Positions 57,902 through 64,000 of a stretch of 64,000 nt of DNA are shown here, piece after piece; the stretch's first letter is position 1, and each line of letters begins with the position of its first letter. Where the stretch lies: positions 62,001 through 126,000 of the forward strand of contig CAAGBT010000065.1 of the NCBI GenBank assembly GCA_900768135.1, given 5' to 3'. The stretch comes from an uncultured Oscillospiraceae bacterium. GTDB lineage: Bacteria; Bacillota; Clostridia; Oscillospirales; Oscillospiraceae. Position numbers and translations under genes: made by a program. The notes beneath the pieces are model-generated. The model searched no databases. It saw only the letters and a list, made by a program, of their open reading frames with translations, and was not told the DNA's origin.

Positions 57902-58864
57902 ATGTCAGGTTTTATGGCGCTCAACCTCGATTTTCTTCGCGCGCTCGCCGCTGTCCGCACGCCCCTGCTCAACGGCATTATGGCGGCGGTAACGCACCTT
58001 GGCGAGGAAACGTTTTTCATGCTGCTTGCGCTGCTGTTCCTCTGGTGCATCGATAAGCGCCGCGGCTATTATCTGCTGCTTGTCGGCTTTACCGGCACCA
58101 TTCTCAACCAGATGCTCAAGATCACATTCTGCATTCCGCGCCCCTGGGTGCTGGACCCCAGCTTTTCGATCGTGGAAGCCGCACGCGCGCAGGCGACGGG
58201 TTTTTCCTTTCCAAGCGGCCACACGCAAAACGCCGTGGGAACGTTCGGCGGCATTGCGTACACAACGAAGCGCCGTTCCGTGCGGATCGTCTGCATTATC
58301 CTTGCGCTGCTCATCGCTTTTTCGCGGCTGTATCTCGGCGTACACACACCGCTCGACGTGGGCGTATCGCTGCTTGCGGCGGCGGCGCTCGTATTTGCGC
58401 TTGCGCCCGTGCCGGAGGAGGCAAAACGCCGGTCGAATTATCTGCTGCACGTCTGGATGCTGATGCTCCTGCCCGCGCTTATTTTCCTGCTCTACGCCCT
58501 CCACGTCCGCTCGGGGGCCTCCGGCGACCTGACAAATTTCAATTCCGCCGTTAAAAACGCATGGTGTATGCTCGGCGGCGTTGCCGGCATTATCCTGACG
58601 ATCTTTCTTGACGAACGCTTTCTTCGCTTTGAGACGCAGGCCGTCTGGTGGGCGCAGCTGATCAAGCTTACGGCGGGACTCGGGCTGGTCGTGGCGGTCC
58701 GCGCAGGACTCAAAGCGCCGCTTTACGCGCTGCTCGGGCAGGGCAGCGGCCCGGCCGACGGCATCCGGTATTTCTGCATGGTCCTTGCGGCAGGCGTTCT
58801 CTGGCCGCTGTCGTTCCACTTTTTCTCCACCCTTGGGCATGGCAAAGGCCGTGCTTTACATTAA
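57902..58864 (+). CDS. PAP2-family membrane phosphatase
   Basis: A 320-aa protein with about eight membrane segments. The PAP2 signature is complete: KITFCIPRPW, PSGHTQNAVG and SRLYLGVHTPLDV. It probably dephosphorylates a lipid phosphate such as undecaprenyl pyrophosphate or phosphatidate at the outer face. It is divergent from pheS. Confidence 0.9.
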   Translation: MSGFMALNLDFLRALAAVRTPLLNGIMAAVTHLGEETFFMLLALLFLWCIDKRRGYYLLLVGFTGTILNQMLKITFCIPRPWVLDPSFSIVEAARAQATGFSFPSGHTQNAVGTFGGIAYTTKRRSVRIVCIILALLIAFSRLYLGVHTPLDVGVSLLAAAALVFALAPVPEEAKRRSNYLLHVWMLMLLPALIFLLYALHVRSGASGDLTNFNSAVKNAWCMLGGVAGIILTIFLDERFLRFETQAVWWAQLIKLTAGLGLVVAVRAGLKAPLYALLGQGSGPADGIRYFCMVLAAGVLWPLSFHFFSTLGHGKGRALH

Positions 58865-58882
58865 GAAAAAATGTGATATACT
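58855..58882 (+). promoter_or_regulatory. Promoter of the PspC-like gene
   Basis: TTTACA (58855-58860), 16 bases, TATACT (58877-58882). Confidence 0.6.
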
Positions 58883-58952
58883 GTTTTCACCGGCAATTCC
58901 CGGCAGAAAAAACCGCGCTGCGGCGCGAACGGATAAAGGAGTTACAGCAACT

Positions 58953-59150
58953 ATGGACGGAAAGAAACTTTGCAAATCCCGCAATAACAAGAAGGTCTGC
59001 GGCGTATGCGCCGGCTTCGCCGACTATTTCGGCATCGACCCCACGATTGTGCGCGTGCTGTGGGCGATCCTCGCGTTTGTCTACGGCAGCGGCATCCTCG
59101 CCTACTTCATCTGCGCGCTCATCATGCCCGAGGGCGACACCTCCTGCTGA
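58953..59150 (+). CDS. PspC-domain membrane protein
   Basis: A 65-aa single-domain PspC protein from ATG 58953. NKKVCGVCAGFADYFGIDPT precedes one hydrophobic stretch (VRVLWAILAFVYGSGILAYFI). Such proteins respond to envelope stress. Confidence 0.9.
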   Translation: MDGKKLCKSRNNKKVCGVCAGFADYFGIDPTIVRVLWAILAFVYGSGILAYFICALIMPEGDTSC

Positions 59151-59155
59151 ACCGC

Positions 59156-59183
59156 TTGACAATTCCTGCAAAACCGATATACT
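59156..59183 (+). promoter_or_regulatory. Promoter of the phosphoribosyltransferase gene
   Basis: TTGACA (59156-59161), 16 bases, TATACT (59178-59183). Confidence 0.75.
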
Positions 59184-59245
59184 GATTCTGTTTGCCGCCG
59201 GTGCGGCGAAACAATCAGAAGTAAAAGCGAAGGGAGCCTCCTGTT

Positions 59246-59806
59246 ATGGCAACTTACTCGATGCACATCGCGGGTCTTGACCGCGACCTCCCCATCTGCA
59301 AGGTGACAGACGACCTTTACATCGGCGCGTTTATCATGTTCGGCGATGCGGAGCTGACTACCCGCTGCGCCGGCGAGCTGCTGAAGCTTGCTGCGGATGT
59401 TGATTACGACTATATGCTCACCGCCGAGGCCAAAAGCATCCCCCTCATCCACGAAATGGCGCGCCAGAGCGGCGCAAAGAAATATTTCATTGCGCGCAAA
59501 GGCCCCAAGGTCTACATGCCCGCCCCCATCTCCGTGGAGGACAAGTCCATCACCACGGTCGCCCAGCAGCGGCTCTACCTCGGCTCCGACGATGCCGCCG
59601 TCATCTGCGGGAAGAAGATCCTGCTCGTCGATGATGTCATCTCCACGGGCGGGTCTCTTAAGGCAATGGAAGCGCTCGTTGAGAAGGCGGGCGGCACGGT
59701 CACGGGCCGCATGGCTGTTCTTGCCGAGGGCGGCGCAGCGGATCGCAAGGACATCCTGTTTTTGGAAAAGCTGCCGGTATTCAACGCCGACGGCACCGTC
59801 AGGTAA
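59246..59806 (+). CDS. Purine-type phosphoribosyltransferase
   Basis: A 186-aa type I PRTase. The PRPP-binding motif KILLVDDVISTGGS lies at about 121-134; AEAKSIPLIHEMAR and FIARKGPKVYM fit adenine/xanthine-type enzymes. It probably salvages a purine base; the exact base is not certain. It has its own promoter and terminator. Confidence 0.85.
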   Translation: MATYSMHIAGLDRDLPICKVTDDLYIGAFIMFGDAELTTRCAGELLKLAADVDYDYMLTAEAKSIPLIHEMARQSGAKKYFIARKGPKVYMPAPISVEDKSITTVAQQRLYLGSDDAAVICGKKILLVDDVISTGGSLKAMEALVEKAGGTVTGRMAVLAEGGAADRKDILFLEKLPVFNADGTVR

Positions 59807-59873
59807 GAGAATCAAAAGTTGGATTTATTATTATATAAAGCAGCAGGATTTTCCCGCCGTTTTATACAATGGA

Positions 59874-59916
59874 AGAAGCGCTTCCTCCACCGGTGGAGGA
59901 AGCGCTTCTTTTTTTA
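59874..59916 (+). terminator. Terminator after the phosphoribosyltransferase
   Basis: AGAAGCGCTTCCTCCACC pairs with GGTGGAGGAAGCGCTTCT, then TTTTTTT. Confidence 0.93.
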
Positions 59917-59939
59917 TAATCTGCGGGTACAGCGCCCTC

Positions 59940-61535
59940 TCACAGCGCGGCAAAGCGCGCCGCGCCCTTCGTCTTCAGCCAGTGATACAGCGCGGCTGCG
60001 GCCGCCAGCGTTGCAAGCGCAAAAAGCGCCAGATAAGCGGACGCGCCGAGCTTCCAGCCCTGCCAGAGATACAGTCCCGCAAGCACGAGCGCATAGGCCC
60101 AGCCGCCGAACATTGCGATCATCACCGCAAGGCTCTGCTTAATGGGCGCCAACTCGCTCGTCCAGGTAAAATTCGCCCGCTTCACGCCCATTGTCAGCCC
60201 CAGGCAGGTGGAAAACGCCATATAGGCCAGCGCCGTGACCGCCGCAAGCGCCAGCGCGGGCGTTACAGGCAGGATGACCGCCATGCAGACAAGCGGCACG
60301 AGCGCGGGGACCACTGTAAGGACAAGCTGCAGCTGGAGCTTGGCGCGCAGCACCTGCCAGAGCGCAACGGGCAGCGACTGCGCAAGCCACAGGGACTTGC
60401 CCTCAAGCGAAACAGACGGCGTCGCCATGTCGTTCATCGATGCAATGGTGCAGACGCCCGTGCAGAGCAGCACCTCTGCGCAGCCGCCGCGCGCGCCGAA
60501 AACCATGTTCACAACCGATACAGCCTCCGCGCCCTTCCACAACAGCACAACGCCCATGATGGGCAGCATCAGGATGCCGAGGCCGCAGTTGAGCATATAG
60601 AGCGGGCTGGCGGTAAAGCGTGCAAGCTCCTTGCCGAGCAGCGCTGCGGAAACGCTGCGGCGCTCTGTGCGCTTCTCGCGGTAGACGGCGCGGGCCGTAT
60701 GGCCCGTAGAGGTCACGACCTTTAAAAAGCTCTTTGCAAGCAGATACCACATCAGCGCGAAGAGTACCAGCACCACCAGCGAAACCAGCAGCATCGCCAT
60801 GCCGTCGCCCTCGCCCACGCGGCCGAAGAGATAAACGGGATAGGCGCTCGCCTCGACCTGCTCACCGAGCGTAACGGCGTTGAGTAGCAGCGCGTTGATC
60901 AGATCGCTCGCGCGGAAGCAGACGAAGTAGTAAAGACCGACGCCTATGAGCGAAACAATAACCGTGATAATACCCTTATGCCGCAGCTTAAGGCTGAGCT
61001 GCGCGATAATCCAGCCAAGCGCACAGGAAAGCACCAGCACAAATACGGAGATCAGAACCGTCAGCAGCACGCCGCCAAGGATCGCCATGACGGAGGCCGA
61101 CGCTACGACCCAGTAGACGATGACTGCGGGAACGATGACCACTGCGGAGTACATCAGCCCCATGAGGTAGACGGTCAGCAGCCGCGCGGCCATCAGTGTG
61201 CGTACAGGGATGGGCATGGAGAGCAGCAGATCGTTGTCCCTGGCAAGATACAGGCCGGAAAACGTGTTGAACACGCTGCCGAACGTACCGAGAAACACTG
61301 CAAGCAGCCCCATCAGCGCAAAGTAGAGCCAGCCCACGCCAAGCCCCGTCAGCGTGCCGCAGAGCGTAACGGACAGGAATGTGAAAATACCGCCGAGCAT
61401 ACCGACCATCAGCAGCGCAAACATCGTGATATAACCGATGATCGCGCCGCGGGAGCGCTTTTTGTTCTTCTTTGCATCATAGAAGTAGCTGCGGTATATC
61501 TCCAGCATCTGCTTTTTAACCAGCAATTTCAGCAT
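59940..61535 (-). CDS. ABC-2-type exporter permease
   Basis: A 531-aa membrane protein with about twelve hydrophobic segments, encoded directly after its ATPase (7-base overlap). No peptide or drug specificity is visible. Large single-chain permeases of this kind export drugs, lipids or peptides. Confidence 0.8.
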   Translation of the reverse strand: MLKLLVKKQMLEIYRSYFYDAKKNKKRSRGAIIGYITMFALLMVGMLGGIFTFLSVTLCGTLTGLGVGWLYFALMGLLAVFLGTFGSVFNTFSGLYLARDNDLLLSMPIPVRTLMAARLLTVYLMGLMYSAVVIVPAVIVYWVVASASVMAILGGVLLTVLISVFVLVLSCALGWIIAQLSLKLRHKGIITVIVSLIGVGLYYFVCFRASDLINALLLNAVTLGEQVEASAYPVYLFGRVGEGDGMAMLLVSLVVLVLFALMWYLLAKSFLKVVTSTGHTARAVYREKRTERRSVSAALLGKELARFTASPLYMLNCGLGILMLPIMGVVLLWKGAEAVSVVNMVFGARGGCAEVLLCTGVCTIASMNDMATPSVSLEGKSLWLAQSLPVALWQVLRAKLQLQLVLTVVPALVPLVCMAVILPVTPALALAAVTALAYMAFSTCLGLTMGVKRANFTWTSELAPIKQSLAVMIAMFGGWAYALVLAGLYLWQGWKLGASAYLALFALATLAAAAALYHWLKTKGAARFAAL

Positions 61536-62242
61536 TGCTCTCCCTCCAGCTCAAGGAAGACCTCTTCCAGCGAATCGTCACCCTTGACCTCCTCCATAGT
61601 ACCCGAGCGAATAAGCCGGCCTGCCTTGATGATGGCGACCTTGTCGCAGAGCTTTTCCGCGACCTCGAGAACATGCGTGGAGAAAAAGATCGCGCCGCCC
61701 TGATCGCACACCTCGCGCATCATACCCTTGAGGATATGCGCCGCCTTCGGGTCAAGGCCGACAAAGGGTTCGTCCATCAGGATGAGCTTCGGCTGATGGA
61801 TCCACGCGGCGATGATGGCCAGCTTCTGCTTCATGCCGTGGGAATAGGCGGCGATCGGCTGGGCAAGGTCGCCCGTCAGCTCAAAGAGATCGGCATACCG
61901 GCGGATGCGCTCCTGCCGCTCCTGCGCGCCCACGCTGAAAATATCGGCGATGAAATTCAGATACTTGATGCCGGTCATGAAATCATAGAGATCCGGGTTG
62001 TCCGGGATATAGGCAAGCATCCGCTTGCAGGCCAGCGGCTCTGTTTGGATCGAGTGTCCGCCGATGCGGATCTCGCCGGAGTCGAACTGCTGGATACCGA
62101 CAACGGACTTGAGCGTGGTGGTCTTGCCCGCTCCGTTGTGGCCGATAAAGCCATAGATCTCGCCCGGGGCGATATGGAGCGACAAATCGTCCACTGCCTT
62201 CTTCCCGCCGAAGGTCTTGGTCAGGTGTTCAATGTAAAGCAT
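61529..62242 (-). CDS. ABC transporter ATP-binding protein
   Basis: A 237-aa ATPase: Walker A GHNGAGKTT, signature YSHGMKQKLA, Walker B LILMDEPFVGLD, H-loop STHVLE. It drives the permease whose gene overlaps it. No N-terminal peptidase or fused membrane domain. Confidence 0.95.
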   Translation of the reverse strand: MLYIEHLTKTFGGKKAVDDLSLHIAPGEIYGFIGHNGAGKTTTLKSVVGIQQFDSGEIRIGGHSIQTEPLACKRMLAYIPDNPDLYDFMTGIKYLNFIADIFSVGAQERQERIRRYADLFELTGDLAQPIAAYSHGMKQKLAIIAAWIHQPKLILMDEPFVGLDPKAAHILKGMMREVCDQGGAIFFSTHVLEVAEKLCDKVAIIKAGRLIRSGTMEEVKGDDSLEEVFLELEGEQC

Positions 62243-62273
62243 AATTCTTCTCTCCTTCTATTTCTCTTTCTGT

Positions 62274-63170
62274 TCAGCGCCTTTTGGCGCTCAGCACGTT
62301 CAGCAGCACATAAAGCGCCGTCAGCACTGCAACCGCTGCAATCAGGATCAGGTACATGGCGGGAACCGATACCTTTTCGCCATAGAAATACAGGTTGCAG
62401 TCGATCGAATCGCGGATCATTTCAACCGCCTCATCAGGAAAACCCGCAGCGCGCAGCTCCGCGTAAACGCCGCGCAGCGCATGGTTGCGCAGAAGGCTTG
62501 TGCCATAAGTTCCCGGCAGGAACGAAAGCGCTTTCTGCAGCCCCTCCGAGAAGTTTGAGATCGGCATATACGCGCCGCAGAGAAAGCCGTAGCCCGCGCT
62601 GACGATGGTGCCGACCGCCGAGGCCTGCCCGCTTGTTGACAGGAAAAAATTTACGCAGGAGGAAAGCGCCACGCCGAACAGCGTGAGCAGCACTACGTCC
62701 AGCAGCAGCGCCAGCACGTCTGCAGCCGACAGATACCAGCCCATGCGGGCAAGATACGCAAGGCAAACCGCATACGCCGTAACGCTTACAATGAGCGTGG
62801 TGAGCGCCGAGGCGCAGAAGTAGCCCACCGCCAGCGTTGAGCGCCGGACGGGCGAGACCGTCAGGTCGCGCCGCGCGCCGCTCACCTTGTCCTGCACCAT
62901 CAGCAGATTCGAGCAGAACGCCACCGTCACGCAGCTCACCGCCAGCAGCGATGAGGCGAGCTGCCCGCCCACCGTTGCATCGATCAGGCTCTCCTCCACG
63001 CTGAAAAACGCGGGAAGCGCCGAGGTAAAGCTGTCGCGGTAAATACCGGCAAGAAACGTGCCGTACAGCACCAGCAGGATCAGCGGCGTGATGAGCGAGG
63101 TGAAGAACATTCCCTTGTCGTGAAAAAACAGCTTGACATTGCGCCGGATCAGCGCACCCAGTCCTGTCAT
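62274..63170 (-). CDS. ABC-2-type permease
   Basis: A 298-aa protein with six membrane segments and the large extracytoplasmic loop of the ABC-2 family (DrrB/NodJ-like). The start overlaps the ATPase gene upstream (ATGA). It forms a separate exporter with that ATPase. Confidence 0.88.
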   Translation of the reverse strand: MTGLGALIRRNVKLFFHDKGMFFTSLITPLILLVLYGTFLAGIYRDSFTSALPAFFSVEESLIDATVGGQLASSLLAVSCVTVAFCSNLLMVQDKVSGARRDLTVSPVRRSTLAVGYFCASALTTLIVSVTAYAVCLAYLARMGWYLSAADVLALLLDVVLLTLFGVALSSCVNFFLSTSGQASAVGTIVSAGYGFLCGAYMPISNFSEGLQKALSFLPGTYGTSLLRNHALRGVYAELRAAGFPDEAVEMIRDSIDCNLYFYGEKVSVPAMYLILIAAVAVLTALYVLLNVLSAKRR

Positions 63171-64000
63171 TTTGCCGCACCCCCCGTCAGCTTTTTGCCC
63201 GTTACGGCAAGAAACACATCATCCATCTTTCCCTTCGTCAGCTCATAATCCGTAAAAAGCTCCGGATGCGCCGTAATGAGCTTCGTTGCCGCCGCAGGAT
63301 CCGGCACGGATACGCGCACCGCATCGCGGATCGTCTCGCACGGGCAGCCGAGCGTCTCCGCCTGCTCCGCCGTCACGCCGTAAAGCGTAAGGAAGTCGCC
63401 CGTCCAGGTGTTTTTCAGCGTGAGCGGCGTCCCCTCGGCGGCAATGCGTCCGGCGTCAAGGATGATGACATAATCCGCATCGGCCGCCTCCTCCATGTAA
63501 TGCGTGGTGAGGAAAACCGTCAGCTCTTCCTCCCGGCGCAGCCGCTGCACCACGTCCCAGAGAAGCCTGCGCGTCTGCGGGTCAAGCCCGGTGGTCGGCT
63601 CGTCCAGAATAAGGATCTCCGGCCGGTGCAGCAGCGCGCGGGCGATATCGATACGGCGGCGCTGCCCGCCGGAAAGCTTGCCCAGCGTGCGGCCAAGCAG
63701 CGGCTCCAGCTCCAGCAGCGCGGAAAGCTCGGCAAGGCGGGCGCGGAAGCGTTCGCCGGTGATGCCGTAGAGCGCGGCGCGCGAACGCAGGTTCTCGCGC
63801 ACAGACAGCACGCTGTCGAGCGCGGAATACTGGAAGACCACGCCAAGCCGCTGCGAAATGACAGCCGGCGCATGGTCGATCTCCTCCCCGCACACGCGCA
63901 CGCTGCCGCTGTCCTTTTCCAGCTGTCCGCAGAGAATGGAAATGGTGGTGGATTTGCCCGCGCCGTTCACGCCCAGAAAAGCGAACAGCTCGCCCCGCTG
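63167..64000 (-). CDS. ABC transporter ATP-binding protein (DrrA-like), cut by window edge
   Basis: At least 277 aa; the true start lies beyond the window. LGVNGAGKSTT (Walker A), GKLSGGQRRRIDIARAL (signature), ILILDEPTTGLD (Walker B) and TTHYMEEAADAD (H-loop) are complete. The C-terminal extension of about 70 residues is of the DrrA type, typical of drug or lipid exporters. It is paired with the permease at 62274. Confidence 0.95.
   Translation of the reverse strand, partial: QRGELFAFLGVNGAGKSTTISILCGQLEKDSGSVRVCGEEIDHAPAVISQRLGVVFQYSALDSVLSVRENLRSRAALYGITGERFRARLAELSALLELEPLLGRTLGKLSGGQRRRIDIARALLHRPEILILDEPTTGLDPQTRRLLWDVVQRLRREEELTVFLTTHYMEEAADADYVIILDAGRIAAEGTPLTLKNTWTGDFLTLYGVTAEQAETLGCPCETIRDAVRVSVPDPAAATKLITAHPELFTDYELTKGKMDDVFLAVTGKKLTGGAAK

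Overview
The window is GC-rich DNA from a Clostridia-type Firmicute. The host part carries the run ylxM-ffh-rpsP-khpA-rimM-trmD, IreB, a YfmF/YfmH pair, a T-box in front of pheS-pheT, and A/G-rich ribosome binding sites. Gene style suggests a gut Oscillospirales-like organism, but that placement is an inference from memory of similar proteins.

Layout. 1-2772 is host: the start of an Fe-S oxidoreductase, a FadR-type regulator and an M19 dipeptidase. About 2999-41903 is a complete, apparently intact prophage of about 39 kb. It is inserted in the anticodon loop of a tRNA-Thr(CGT) gene; the 5' half is at 2960-2998 and the 3' half at 41904-41947. The prophage carries its own full tRNA-Thr(CGT) at 3134-3208, just inside the left end.

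Prophage modules from left to right: integrase and CI-like repressor (minus strand); a Cro-like gene and an early zone of small genes, with three minus-strand cassettes that each have their own promoter; recombination and replication (SMC-like ATPase, PD-(D/E)XK nuclease, SSB, CHC2 primase, DUF927 ATPase, a repeat-rich candidate origin, DEAD/DEAH helicase, VRR-NUC nuclease); a run of small Cys-rich proteins; a 660-base non-coding, hairpin-rich stretch; a late regulator with two sigma-4-like HTHs; HNH, terminase, HK97-type portal, protease and capsid; a contractile (XkdK/M/N/P/Q/R/S/T/U-like) tail with a -1 frameshift in the chaperone gene; then holin and a C39-like endolysin. A 33-aa membrane-protein gene with its own promoter and terminator lies on the minus strand inside the tail operon.

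41948-64000 is host again. It starts with about 1.5 kb of decayed DNA: fragments of a 2-hydroxyacyl-CoA dehydratase and a sigma-54 activator joined tail to tail. Then come a short MocR-like regulator, lgt, the M16 peptidase pair, the SRP/ribosome-maturation operon, an NlpC/P60 hydrolase, ireB, pheST, a PAP2 phosphatase, a PspC protein, a phosphoribosyltransferase and two ABC exporter pairs.

How it fits together. Integration destroys a host tRNA gene. The host tRNA promoter (2887-2915) then reads directly into the phage's replacement tRNA, which ends at a strong terminator shared with the integrase gene. Several short minus-strand phage genes have autonomous promoters and look built for expression in the lysogen. 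These, the candidate origin and the structured non-coding stretch are the least explained parts of the window.
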